63,748 bases of DNA from Bacteroidales bacterium UBA3709 (GTDB lineage: Bacteria > Bacteroidota > Bacteroidia > Bacteroidales > UBA932), in contig DFIA01000046.1 of the NCBI GenBank assembly GCA_002372015.1, forward strand, positions 1-63,748, in the 5' to 3' direction. This document shows, piece after piece, positions 52,752 through 62,160 of the stretch. Position 1 is the first letter of the stretch, and every line of letters starts with the position of its first letter. A model generated the notes under the pieces. The model ran no database searches, had not been told where the DNA came from, and was given only the letters and a program-made list of their open reading frames with translations. The translations under genes and the position numbers were made by a program.

Positions 52752-54320
52752 TTAAAAGCCATTAAGGTTCATATACACCGTTGGCATCAAAAGCAGAAGC
52801 CCTATAAGCATAAATGCCAACAATATTTTCCAGAACCATTTAAGCCATACTTCATAAGGAATTTTTGCAACTCCCAGCACTCCCATCAAAACAGCCGAAG
52901 TTGGAGTAATCATGTTAGTAAATCCGTCTCCAAACTGATATGCCATAACCGTTGCCTGACGGCTCAGCCCTATCACATCGGAGAAGGGAGCCATTATGGG
53001 CATGGTAAGAGCAGCTTTGGCTGTTCCAGACGGTATAAACAGATTTAAAACTGTTTGAATTCCGTACATTATGGAAACGGTTCCTCCCCTGCTTGTACCA
53101 TCCATAGTCTCGGCCAAACCATACAGAATGGTGTCCATAACCCTTCCGGCTGTAAGCACCTCTATTATACCTCCGGCAAGACCAACTATCAATGCAGCAG
53201 AAAGTATATCCTTGGCCCCGTTTACAAATTCTACGGCTATCTTGTTAGCTCCGCTACCCATAGCAACTCCGCTTATTATTCCCATTCCTAAGAATAAAGC
53301 AGATATTTCTTTAACATACCAACCATATCCCAAAACGCCTACAACCAAGAATATTATTGTAAAAGCCAATACGCTAAGTATAAAGTATAGGTAAGATTTT
53401 CTGAGCGTTATTAGTCCGAGGATTACATATAAGGCAGAAACAACAGGAATACATACAAAAGATAGCTCCTTCCCGCCTAAGGTAACTGTTGTCTTAGGAT
53501 ATAAGACAGAGGCTGCCACAAGAACTATGGAAGAAAGCGCAAATATAATCCATGCCGATAAAGGTGTTTTCTCCTGAAACTGCATTTCGGCACTCTCCTT
53601 TTCTCTGTTACGCCAGTACTCATCTATTTTATATGTAGGACTCAGCTTTGGATTTTTCTTTACCCTATTGGCATACCATAAAACAAAGGCTATTATAAGC
53701 ATGGTTAGAATCACCCACACTACCAGCCTATATTCAAAGCCGGAAAACAAAGGAAGACCACTCAACCCCTGAGCAATTCCTATGGTAAACGGATTGAACA
53801 CTGCTCCGCTGAACCCTATATGAGCTGCCACATATACCATAAGTACTCCGGTTATGGAATCGTAGCCCATGGAAATGGCTAATGGAACAAATATTATAAT
53901 AAAGGCTATTGTTTCTTCGCTCATGCCAAACACCGCACCAAACATGCTGAAAATTAACATTGTAGCAACAATAATAGTCCAGTGTTTATGCACTTTTTTC
54001 AGAAAAGAGCCAATGCCAAAGTCTATGGCTCTACTGCTGTTTAGTATTTGAAAAGCTCCGCCTATTATAAGCACAAAAGCTATTATGGCAGCCTGACGTT
54101 TAAAGCCATCTACTATTGCGCCCAGTACTTGCCAACTTTGAGGATTGCTTTCTACCAGATGATAAGAGTCTGCCACTATAACATCGCGTTCGGCTCCGTT
54201 TACATTAACCATCTGATGCTCAAACTCTCCGGCCGGAACAATCCAGGTCAGAATTCCGCATATCATAAGCACGAATCCTATAATAACAAAAGTATGGGGT
54301 ATTTTTTTGCCTGCTGCCAT
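52752..54320 (-). CDS. YfcC/DcuC-superfamily inner-membrane transporter
   Basis: A 522-residue membrane protein with about 12-13 helices of the PF03606 type (YfcC family, C4-dicarboxylate/amino acid or basic peptide carriers). Recognisable parts are IPHTFVIIGFVLMICGILTWIVPAGEF at the start, AIIAFVLIIGGAFQILN, FSMFGAVFGMSEETIAFI and the C-terminal LNLFIPSGTAKAALTMPIMAPFSDVIGLSRQ, the SxxS/T motif region of this superfamily. Relatives carry arginine, ornithine or other amino acids and dicarboxylates. It is the last gene of the operon with the cyanophycinase and M20 peptidase, so an Asp/Arg-containing dipeptide or amino acid is a sensible candidate substrate; that is inference. Confidence 0.8.
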   Translation of the reverse strand: MAAGKKIPHTFVIIGFVLMICGILTWIVPAGEFEHQMVNVNGAERDVIVADSYHLVESNPQSWQVLGAIVDGFKRQAAIIAFVLIIGGAFQILNSSRAIDFGIGSFLKKVHKHWTIIVATMLIFSMFGAVFGMSEETIAFIIIFVPLAISMGYDSITGVLMVYVAAHIGFSGAVFNPFTIGIAQGLSGLPLFSGFEYRLVVWVILTMLIIAFVLWYANRVKKNPKLSPTYKIDEYWRNREKESAEMQFQEKTPLSAWIIFALSSIVLVAASVLYPKTTVTLGGKELSFVCIPVVSALYVILGLITLRKSYLYFILSVLAFTIIFLVVGVLGYGWYVKEISALFLGMGIISGVAMGSGANKIAVEFVNGAKDILSAALIVGLAGGIIEVLTAGRVMDTILYGLAETMDGTSRGGTVSIMYGIQTVLNLFIPSGTAKAALTMPIMAPFSDVIGLSRQATVMAYQFGDGFTNMITPTSAVLMGVLGVAKIPYEVWLKWFWKILLAFMLIGLLLLMPTVYMNLNGF

Positions 54321-54334
54321 AATCTTCAGTTTTT

Positions 54335-55201
54335 CTATATGTTATACTTGTCTCCCGGATAGAGCACAGTCAGCTTGAAGCTATGTGCGTTACTGCCGTC
54401 TTCTCCTTTCTTGTAAGGCTCAAAAAGCATTGCGCATCCTGTACCTACCACTTCTATCGTGTTATCTGGATTTACAACCACAGCACTCTCTTCATCTATG
54501 CCGAGTCCTCGATATCCAGGATTGTCTAACAGAACATTGATAAGCCTCACCTGACGGCGGCGAGCTATAAAGTGTTGGTCTATAATTATATTGTCCAAAA
54601 AGCCAAAGCCCTCTTTGGTTTCAACGTAATTGCTTCTTATTTCGTTAAATACAGGCGATTCTTCATCTGCTCCTACATTTATCTGTCTTCCGGTAAGCAT
54701 TATACGGCTCTGAATAGCCGCACCTGCGCTGGTGCCTCCAATTACACCTCCGTCTTGATAAACTTTGAGCATCTTGTCGAAGAATTTTGTTCCGTTAAGA
54801 AATTCTTTCAGACGATTCTGGTCGCCTCCTGAAAGAAAAACAGCTGTTACGCCATCTAATTTGGCAAGATTTTCCGGACTGTCTATGGAGTCTTTTTCGC
54901 ACATTATGTAATCGGCGTTCTTACAGCCAAGCGCACGAAATTCTTCCGCTTGTCTTGGGCCAGTGTCTGGCATCTGACTGGCAAACGGAACTACTAATAA
55001 CTTGCAGTCCGCTCCCCCGCCTTTTTCTATTATCTTATTCAGAATAGGAGCAATACGGTCGCCCCCTCCTTCTATAACCAAGGTTCCTTTTGCCGTTATG
55101 TTTTCTGGCAGGAATTCTAATTGCTCTCCCTTGTCGCATTGTTTACAGGAAGAGAAAAGAGATATTAATACGGCACTGAATGCCAGTATAGTTTTCTTCA
55201 T
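54335..55201 (-). CDS. Cyanophycinase-like S51 peptidase, lipoprotein
   Basis: A 288-residue S51-family serine peptidase. Members hydrolyse cyanophycin (multi-L-arginyl-poly-L-aspartate) to beta-Asp-Arg, or cleave Asp dipeptides (peptidase E). Visible are VIEGGGD (42-48), FLSGGDQNRL (122-131), the nucleophile Ser158 in GGTSAGAAI, DQHFIARRRQVRL (208-220), and GLGIDEESA; this pattern and length fit cyanophycinases (CphB/CphE) better than the shorter peptidase E. The N-terminus is a lipoprotein signal (LFSSC, Cys19), so the enzyme acts outside the cytoplasm. It is one base from the M20 peptidase gene. True cyanophycin activity is not proven by sequence. Confidence 0.85.
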   Translation of the reverse strand: MKKTILAFSAVLISLFSSCKQCDKGEQLEFLPENITAKGTLVIEGGGDRIAPILNKIIEKGGGADCKLLVVPFASQMPDTGPRQAEEFRALGCKNADYIMCEKDSIDSPENLAKLDGVTAVFLSGGDQNRLKEFLNGTKFFDKMLKVYQDGGVIGGTSAGAAIQSRIMLTGRQINVGADEESPVFNEIRSNYVETKEGFGFLDNIIIDQHFIARRRQVRLINVLLDNPGYRGLGIDEESAVVVNPDNTIEVVGTGCAMLFEPYKKGEDGSNAHSFKLTVLYPGDKYNI

Positions 55202-55202
55202 A

Positions 55203-56303
55203 TCAGTCTTCCAAAATTGTAGTCATGAGACCATAAGCAATTTGAGAGGCTTTAGTAAAATCTTCATATAGAATAAATTCATCGTTGCCATGAGGATTCT
55301 GAGCACCAACTCCTATATTTATGGTCTTTATTCCTTTTTTATTCATTGCATTAGCATCGCTACCGCCCATAGACTTCTTAGGCAGAGGCTTCATTCCCAA
55401 CATTTTGATTACAGACTCAAAGTGCTTGTAGGGTTCATCTTGGGAATGAATGTAATAAGGGGTAAAATCCCATGCGCTATGGTATTCCATTGAAGCTCCG
55501 TGTTTTACACACACCGCCTCAAACTCTTCTATAATTTTTTTGAAACGCTCTTCGCCTTCCTCAAGATTACCGCTGCGGATTTCGCCCTTAATATCTACTC
55601 GATCGCAAACCACATTTGTGGCCGAGCCTCCTGTTATTATCCCTATATTGCCAGTATCCTTATCGCCTAATTTTCCATAAGGAAACTTAGTAATCGCCTC
55701 ACTTGCAACCTGGATTGCACTAACACCTCTTTCGGGAGCTATACCGGCATGAGAAGATTGTCCGTAAAAAGTTACACCAAACTCCAAAAGTCCGCAAGTT
55801 TCGCTCACAAAAGCAGGAGGGCTCATATACGAATCAAAGATAAATCCATATTTTATCTCTGGTGCCGGCGTATAAAAGGTAGAGCCGGCTAATGTGGTTT
55901 CCTCACAAACAGTAAAAAGCAAGGTACAAGGCTGTATTTTGTCATCGGCAATAGCTTTTTCCAAAGCATAGAGAATAGACGAAAGACCTCCGCGGTCATC
56001 TACTCCCAAAGGCGTTCTTCCGTCTGACGTTATTCTGTCTTCTAAATATTTACGTACTAATCCTTTAGTTGAGCGAGGGGTGTCCATGTGAGCAGCAAGA
56101 AAGTGATTTCCTCCTCCTCTAATCTTAACAATAACATTTCCGCTATTGCCTCCGGAGAGAGAAGCAGCTCCATCTATCTCACAATCTATACCCAATTTTT
56201 GAACAAACTTCCTGATGTACTCTGCCACAGGAGCTTCGTTTCCGGAGGTGGCATCTATGGAAGTGAGGTCGTCAAATATTTGTTTTAGTCTTTCGTCTAT
56301 CAT
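55203..56303 (-). CDS. M20-family metallopeptidase (PepT-like)
   Basis: A 366-residue cytoplasmic zinc aminopeptidase or dipeptidase: no signal peptide. Metal ligands are in AAHMDTPR (His72, with Asp74), GVDDRGG (Asp102), CEETT (Glu134/Glu135), FDSY (Asp157) and NPHGNDEF (about His338). The dimerisation domain includes GQSSHAGIAPERGVSAI. It is closest to PepT/T2-like tripeptidases. In the operon it sits between a surface lipoprotein gene and the lipoprotein cyanophycinase gene, so it could hydrolyse the dipeptides brought in by the YfcC-type transporter. Known isoaspartyl dipeptidases belong to other families, so this would be a different solution. Confidence 0.85.
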   Translation of the reverse strand: MIDERLKQIFDDLTSIDATSGNEAPVAEYIRKFVQKLGIDCEIDGAASLSGGNSGNVIVKIRGGGNHFLAAHMDTPRSTKGLVRKYLEDRITSDGRTPLGVDDRGGLSSILYALEKAIADDKIQPCTLLFTVCEETTLAGSTFYTPAPEIKYGFIFDSYMSPPAFVSETCGLLEFGVTFYGQSSHAGIAPERGVSAIQVASEAITKFPYGKLGDKDTGNIGIITGGSATNVVCDRVDIKGEIRSGNLEEGEERFKKIIEEFEAVCVKHGASMEYHSAWDFTPYYIHSQDEPYKHFESVIKMLGMKPLPKKSMGGSDANAMNKKGIKTINIGVGAQNPHGNDEFILYEDFTKASQIAYGLMTTILED

Positions 56304-56321
56304 CTTTGCTTTATGTTTGTG

Positions 56322-57347
56322 CTACAATCCGTACACAGACAGATTCTTTACTCTTATATAGTACTGGTCTGTACAATTTCCGTGTACAAGAGCTACATAA
56401 ACAGTTTCGCCTCTGTAGGCAGAAATATCAACATTTACGGTTACAAAACTATTACTTTCTGTTATCTGCCAATCCAAAGCAACTTCTGCATCTCGGCAGT
56501 TGTCTATGGTTATCGGCGATGTAGATATAACTACTCTGTAACCTTCGTCATATTTTGCTGCAACCTCAAAGCTTACAAAAGCGGTTTTCATCTTTGTTCC
56601 GATTGCTATAGCAGGGGTTACAAGATAGTTTTCCGGAGTAAGAGGACCTATACCTCCACTCTTCCATGAATCCGAAGTAGCCTCACCGTCATAGTATTCC
56701 CAGCAGTAACCATCTCCGTCTTTGTCTATGATGGTAAAGGTAGAAGGTATCTCTGTTAAGAACGACTCTTCAAAGTACACTATCTTCTCCGGCATCATCA
56801 CATAGTTAAGTATAGAGCTTGGCTTATTTGCCTTTGTGTCTGGTGAATCTACAAGCACTATATAGAAATTGTTGCCGGATCTAACCTTCATGTTTACTTT
56901 GATATATCCAAAATACTCTCCTGCCGGTATTGTTATCGTACCGCTCTTTGTAGAAGGAGAAAAGGTGGTATTGCCTTCTGATACAATCTCATATTCAGTG
57001 CCGTATTCCGCTGTGGAAGGACGAACTTCTATTTGCTCTGCGGGTTTTCCGGCAGGCAGTTCGGAAACAAGACGACTCTCATCCTTTAGAAAATACACCT
57101 CATCCACTATTTTGTATGCAACCGTTACCGGAGCATCGGAGTGCTTCACAAGCTGCACGCATACTGCATCTAAGCCAATTTCTCCATTCTCCTTTACATA
57201 TTCTCCGTTTGAAGCAGTTTGCCCGTTTTCAGAGGCACTGAATTCAAAGTATTGCGGGCCTTTATAAGTCCAGTCTTCTTTCTGACAGGAGAAGAGAACT
57301 GCAACGGCCATAATTGCCATTATAGATCTAAATATCTTTGTTTTCAT
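56322..57347 (-). CDS. Surface lipoprotein with DUF4843-like start and choice-of-anchor J/cleaved-adhesin domain
   Basis: A 341-residue lipoprotein. The ATG at 57347 gives a clean lipoprotein signal (VLFSC, Cys about 21), and the residues after the Cys (QKED) fit the Bacteroidetes surface-export signal (X-K-acidic-acidic). The N-terminal half resembles DUF4843: YFEFSASENG, then KIVDEVYFLKDESRL and an Ig-like IPAGEYFGYIKVNMKV. Residues about 175-341 resemble the cleaved adhesin/choice-of-anchor J beta-sandwich (TIIDKDGDGYCWEYY, ENYLVTPAI, GETVYVALVHGNC). It follows susD by 19 bases, the slot where Sus-like loci keep their surface glycan-binding protein, so it likely captures the substrate. Confidence 0.72.
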   Translation of the reverse strand: MKTKIFRSIMAIMAVAVLFSCQKEDWTYKGPQYFEFSASENGQTASNGEYVKENGEIGLDAVCVQLVKHSDAPVTVAYKIVDEVYFLKDESRLVSELPAGKPAEQIEVRPSTAEYGTEYEIVSEGNTTFSPSTKSGTITIPAGEYFGYIKVNMKVRSGNNFYIVLVDSPDTKANKPSSILNYVMMPEKIVYFEESFLTEIPSTFTIIDKDGDGYCWEYYDGEATSDSWKSGGIGPLTPENYLVTPAIAIGTKMKTAFVSFEVAAKYDEGYRVVISTSPITIDNCRDAEVALDWQITESNSFVTVNVDISAYRGETVYVALVHGNCTDQYYIRVKNLSVYGL

Positions 57348-57366
57348 CTCAATCTGTTTTTTTCTG

Positions 57367-58809
57367 TTAATAACCTGGATTTTGAACAAGCAGTTTGTTA
57401 ACATCCAATTCGGTTGTTCCTATAGCAGCCACTACTCTATAATCAGAATAAGGAATAGTAGGTAATCCCTCCGGACGAAGAATATCCAAACCAAGTCTCT
57501 TGCGATCGAAATATCTGTGTCCTTCAAAAGCAAACTCTATTCTTCTCTGAAGCAGAATCTCTTCAAGCAGCCCTGAATCAGGAACAGATGTATCGCCTAT
57601 TCCTCTGTATCCCCTGAAGTCATTGATATCTTTACGAGCATTTGTCATATTGTTAAGATGAGCATACGCCTCAGCTCTATTGAGAATCATCTCAGAGATT
57701 CTGATAAGCGGAACATCGTCTAAGCCAAACAGGTCTGCTTTCTGCCATGAGTTGAACTTAATTGTCCACCATAACTTCTGGCCAGATACTTTCACTTTTC
57801 TCAAAGCTCCGAATCGTATATCCTTTGCCTGATCTATCAATGCTACAAAGTCGTCTGTTACAGAGAGTGTTGCATCGCCGGTTCCTTTACCGTTTCCATA
57901 ACCTTCTGCATCTCTGTAGCCATCATCTTTTGTTCCGTACACAGAATGTAAAGAAGAAGAAAGCAGATTCTCTGGTTCTGTGTAATGAAGCTGCCAGAGG
58001 CTCTCTGCTCCAGAAGAGAAGATACTGGTGTACTGAGCTCCGGAATAAATCTTTACAGAAGCATTATTGAGCACATAGGTTGCTGCTGCCGCAGATTCTG
58101 TCCATTTACCCATATAAAGATATACTCTTGAAAGCAAGGCTTTTGCAGAAATAGCGGAAGCTCTGTAAGGGAAATTACCCTTATCGTTACCGTTCATATA
58201 GTCAAAAGCATCGTTCAAATCTTTTACTATCTGGGCCCACACAACATCCACCTTGTCTCTGGCTACAGATGCTTGTTCGGAAATATTACCTCCCTTATTA
58301 AAGAAAGGCTCAGTAACAAGCGGAACACAAAGATCAAAACCATCTACCAAACGGCCAGGCATACGCCCGTATATGCTTGCAAGATAGAAGTAATCGTATG
58401 CTCTCAGAAAGAGAGCTTCTCCTTTAAGAGCTTTAACAGAAGGGGTTTCTTCCAACTTATCCAAATAGAACAAGGCTTCGTTCAACGATACTATCTGCCT
58501 ATATGCAGCCTGCCATATATCAATGTTATAATATGGGGTAAACTGATATTGCCTTGTGTATCTGGTTGCTCCTGCATTAAGTTTCACATTGTCGCCCAAC
58601 ACATCTGGCAGGGTAAGAAGATCTCTACCTGCAAATGTAGGCTCCTGCATAAGATCATATACACCTATAATCAGACTTCTTGCTCCGTCTTCATTCTCAA
58701 TGTCTTCCTGAGGAAGCGCATGCTTGGTTTCCACATCCAGTAAAGAATCACACGAATACAAGCCTATGCTGATAAGTAATAAAATTAATATATTCCTTAA
58801 TGTTTTCAT
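57367..58809 (-). CDS. SusD/RagB-family outer-membrane substrate-binding lipoprotein
   Basis: A 480-residue SusD-like lipoprotein (LYSC, Cys about 19) that sits over the SusC pore. Typical features are the TPR-like helices (YRQIVSLNEALFYLDKLEE, GEALFLRAYDYFYLASIYG), SAKALLSRVYLYMGKW, the RISEMILNRAEAYAHLN segment, EILLQRRIEFAFEGHRYFDRKRLG and the final NPGY. Length is normal for peptide- or glycan-binding SusD/RagB. It starts 12 bases after the SusC stop. RagB, its closest functional parallel for a peptide ligand, binds oligopeptides in Porphyromonas. Confidence 0.93.
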   Translation of the reverse strand: MKTLRNILILLLISIGLYSCDSLLDVETKHALPQEDIENEDGARSLIIGVYDLMQEPTFAGRDLLTLPDVLGDNVKLNAGATRYTRQYQFTPYYNIDIWQAAYRQIVSLNEALFYLDKLEETPSVKALKGEALFLRAYDYFYLASIYGRMPGRLVDGFDLCVPLVTEPFFNKGGNISEQASVARDKVDVVWAQIVKDLNDAFDYMNGNDKGNFPYRASAISAKALLSRVYLYMGKWTESAAAATYVLNNASVKIYSGAQYTSIFSSGAESLWQLHYTEPENLLSSSLHSVYGTKDDGYRDAEGYGNGKGTGDATLSVTDDFVALIDQAKDIRFGALRKVKVSGQKLWWTIKFNSWQKADLFGLDDVPLIRISEMILNRAEAYAHLNNMTNARKDINDFRGYRGIGDTSVPDSGLLEEILLQRRIEFAFEGHRYFDRKRLGLDILRPEGLPTIPYSDYRVVAAIGTTELDVNKLLVQNPGY

Positions 58810-58821
58810 TTCCTTACAATT

Positions 58822-61800
58822 TTAGAAGTTTAACTTCACACCAAAGCTAATGCTCTTGGATTGAGGATAAAGACCCCTGTCGTTACCCACAGACTCCGGA
58901 TCATAGCCCTGATAAGGGGTTGTTGTCCAAATATTGTATGCGTTCAAGAAAAGCTGTAGTCCTTCCAGCCCTATCTTTTGTGCGGTTGCCTTCGGGAAGT
59001 CGTAACTGAGATTTACGTTTTTCAGCTTTATGAAATCTGTAGATTCATAAATAAGACTCATTCCTGGGTCTGTGTTTGAATCATAAGCCCTTGGACTACC
59101 CGGGTAATTGCCGTTGTAGAAAGGTTTTGGAACCCATGTTATATCGCCCGGCTGTCTCCAGTAGCGGTCGTATATCTCGCGGAAGAGATTGTTGTCTGCA
59201 GCCTGTCCTATAAGAACCGTTTTATCGCTCCAGTATTTTACAGCACCTGCCTGGAATTGTAAAAAGAAGGAGAGGGTAAAGTTTTTCCAACTAAGAGTGT
59301 TTAACATACCTCCGTACCATACCGGATCTTTTCCTTTTGACCAATATCTGTCTGCCAAATCTGGGTTGTAGGTTATATAACCGTCTTTGTCGTAATACAT
59401 TGGACGGCCATCTGAAGTGTTTACCCCCGCCCACTTGTAAATAAATTCTGCTGTAACAGGTTTTCCTATTTTATAGTTGCCTATTTGCTCCAGTCCATCT
59501 TGCAACTTAGTAATAGCATTCTTGGTGTAAGAGATATTAAAAGCTGTTTCCCATCTGAAGTTTTCTTTATCTACATTAATTGTATTCAACTGTAAATCAA
59601 AACCTTCGTTTTTAACACCTCCCATGTTTGAAGGCATTGAGGCAAAACCGGTAGTCTCTGCTATACTTCTGGAATAAAGGAGATTCTTTGTATCATCGCG
59701 ATATATATCAAAATCCATTGTGATACGCCCCTTAAAGAATCCTGCTGTTATACCAAAGTTCTTTGAATGTTTCTTTTCCCATGATAGTTTCTGGTTTCCG
59801 ATAGAAGAAGAAACTAAACCTGTTAGGCCATTATAAGCATATCCTCCAGAGTAAAGTCTTCTGGCTCCGTAGTTACTGATGCTGGAGTTACCGGTTACAC
59901 CATAACTGGCTCTAAGCTTGAGATCGCTAAGCCAATCTACATCTTTGAAGAAATTCTCTTCCTTTGCTCTCCAAGCAAAGGATATAGAAGGGAACCAACC
60001 CCACCTGTTATCTGCGCCAAAACGAGAAGATCCGTCGTAACGAAGGGTTCCCGTAAAAATGTATTTATCCCTGAATGTGTAGTTTACCCTGCCAAAGAAA
60101 CCGGCTATCTTGCTTTCTGAAAAATCTTCAAGTGTTTCCTTAGGGCTGGAGGCACTGGAGAGAAGACGCATCCCCGGAGTAGAAGCTCCTATTGCCGAAG
60201 CTGTAATGCTGTGGAAGCGGGCATCTCTGTATGAGAAACCGGCTACCGCTGTAAGATGGTCTTTACCCAGATCTGCGTTATAGGTCAAGACTTGATCTGT
60301 CTGGAAAATACTTTCATCCGTATCGTGAGCCGTAACTGCACCGTTTTCGCGGTATCCTAATCTGGTGCGAGGGTCGCTATACTGATGCTCATTTATCCAA
60401 GTATAATTGATATTATAGCTACTCTTGAATTCTAAACCCTCTATAAACTTTATAGTTAAATCGTTTGAGCTTATCAAGTTGGAAATTTTTCCGTTATACT
60501 CATTCAGTTCCAACATCTGAGGAATGTTGTAGAGAGGGTATCCGTAAGGCAAATCCATTATCCAATTGCCGTTTTCGTCCCTTGGAGAAACTCCTGGGTT
60601 AAGGAACATTGCTGCCCTGGAAGGATTTGCGGCTGCCACTGTAGTTGCCTGATCGTACTTATTGCGGCTGAAAGTATTTTTTGTGCTTATATTCAGCCAC
60701 TTTCTTATGTCGTGAGAAAGGTTTACCCTACCGGTTGCTCTTGTATATCCAGTATGCCTGATTATACCATCTGTTTTATTATAGTTTCCGGATATATAAA
60801 AACGAGTACGTTCGTTCCCGTCTGAAACTCCTAACTCATAATTGTGAGAGAGAGCTGTGCGGAATATTTCTTTATACCAGTCTGTGGTCTGCGCAGCAGA
60901 ATAACCATCGTCTCCCCATCCAAAACTTTTGAATAAGTCTTTATGCTGGTTGTAGTAGTTTGTTCCCCACACCTCATCGTAATTTTTGTACTCCTGAAGT
61001 GCAAACTCTGCCCATTGAGGACCGGTCATCACTTTTATTTTACGAGCAAGTTTCTGAGCCCCTACTGTGGCGCTGAAAGATATGCGAGTCTTTCCTACAG
61101 CGCCTCTCTTGGTGGTGATTATAACAACTCCATTTGCTGCTTGAGCTCCGTATATGGAAGCTGATGCACCATCTTTAAGAACTGTAATAGATTCAATATC
61201 ACTTGGATTGATGCCTCCCATAACGTTTGCGCTCTGTAGAATGCTGGTAGATTGGCCTCCGTTGGTCATCTGTACTCCGTCTATGATATACAAAGGCTGG
61301 GTACCTGCATTGATAGAACCCCTACCACGTATATTTATAGAGAATTCTCCTCCCGGTAAACCCGAATTGGAAGTAATCTGCACTCCAGAAACTCTACCCT
61401 GAAGAGCCTTTTCAAATGTAGGATTATTGGTCTCGGCTATTTGCTCTGAGGTAACATTCTGTACAGATCCGGCTATATCTTTTTTTCTAACAGTGCCATA
61501 ACCAACCACAACAATCTGTTCCAGTTTATTATACTCCTCCCTAAGGACAATATCGATAACCTGACGATTTCCTACATTTATTTCCTGATCTTGCATTCCC
61601 ACATATGAAACAACAAGAGTTCTTGGAGAAGAAAAATCGTTGATTCTTACTCGATAATTTCCATCTGTATCGGAAGAAGCCCCTGCTGTAGGCTCCTCTT
61701 TAACTTTAACATAAGCACCCGGAAGCGGCTCGCCGTTTATATCTGTAATCCGTCCGGTGATATACCCCTGTTTGGCTTGTTGCGAATCCTTTGAAGGGGT

Positions 61801-62148
61801 TTTGTCTTGAAGTGATGCACTTTTAGACGCCTTTTTTATATAGACGTTCTTTTTGCTGATGCTATAAGTCAGCTGTGTTCCTTCGAGACAACCTGCAATG
61901 ATTTGCTCGATGGTGCTGGCCTTGAACTCCTTGTTTATTTTTGGAGTTCCGGCAAGGTCTGCATCCTCATAGACAAAATAGTACCCACATTGCGTGGTAA
62001 TCTTGATCAATGCCTCTTTCAAAGAAAGGTTGTCAATTTTTACATCGTATTGACCATCCTTGTTCTGAGCATAAACCGTTGTTGTAAACAACAGGCCTAA
62101 TGCCATAATAAGAAGCATAAAAAGGGATTTTGACTCTCTTTTTTTCAT
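58822..62148 (-). CDS. SusC/RagA-family TonB-linked outer-membrane transporter with STN domain
   Basis: A 1108-residue outer-membrane importer. After the signal peptide (cleavage near VYA at 27) comes an STN domain (about 35-105, DNLSLKEALIKITTQCGYYFVYED), which marks receptors signalling to a FecR anti-sigma. Next are the carboxypeptidase-regulatory-like domain (GYITGRITDINGEPLPGAYV, about 128-205), the VVVGYGTVRKKDIAGSVQNV block, plug motifs (LQGRVSGVQI, SINIRGRGSI, PLYIIDGV, ASIYGAQAANGVVIITTKRG) and the barrel ending KSISFGVKLNF. Start is the ATG at 62148, 12 bases after fecR. With the neighbouring sigma/FecR pair it forms a trans-envelope signalling unit. Confidence 0.95.
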   Translation of the reverse strand: MKKRESKSLFMLLIMALGLLFTTTVYAQNKDGQYDVKIDNLSLKEALIKITTQCGYYFVYEDADLAGTPKINKEFKASTIEQIIAGCLEGTQLTYSISKKNVYIKKASKSASLQDKTPSKDSQQAKQGYITGRITDINGEPLPGAYVKVKEEPTAGASSDTDGNYRVRINDFSSPRTLVVSYVGMQDQEINVGNRQVIDIVLREEYNKLEQIVVVGYGTVRKKDIAGSVQNVTSEQIAETNNPTFEKALQGRVSGVQITSNSGLPGGEFSINIRGRGSINAGTQPLYIIDGVQMTNGGQSTSILQSANVMGGINPSDIESITVLKDGASASIYGAQAANGVVIITTKRGAVGKTRISFSATVGAQKLARKIKVMTGPQWAEFALQEYKNYDEVWGTNYYNQHKDLFKSFGWGDDGYSAAQTTDWYKEIFRTALSHNYELGVSDGNERTRFYISGNYNKTDGIIRHTGYTRATGRVNLSHDIRKWLNISTKNTFSRNKYDQATTVAAANPSRAAMFLNPGVSPRDENGNWIMDLPYGYPLYNIPQMLELNEYNGKISNLISSNDLTIKFIEGLEFKSSYNINYTWINEHQYSDPRTRLGYRENGAVTAHDTDESIFQTDQVLTYNADLGKDHLTAVAGFSYRDARFHSITASAIGASTPGMRLLSSASSPKETLEDFSESKIAGFFGRVNYTFRDKYIFTGTLRYDGSSRFGADNRWGWFPSISFAWRAKEENFFKDVDWLSDLKLRASYGVTGNSSISNYGARRLYSGGYAYNGLTGLVSSSIGNQKLSWEKKHSKNFGITAGFFKGRITMDFDIYRDDTKNLLYSRSIAETTGFASMPSNMGGVKNEGFDLQLNTINVDKENFRWETAFNISYTKNAITKLQDGLEQIGNYKIGKPVTAEFIYKWAGVNTSDGRPMYYDKDGYITYNPDLADRYWSKGKDPVWYGGMLNTLSWKNFTLSFFLQFQAGAVKYWSDKTVLIGQAADNNLFREIYDRYWRQPGDITWVPKPFYNGNYPGSPRAYDSNTDPGMSLIYESTDFIKLKNVNLSYDFPKATAQKIGLEGLQLFLNAYNIWTTTPYQGYDPESVGNDRGLYPQSKSISFGVKLNF

Positions 62149-62160
62149 AGGCCGAAATAT

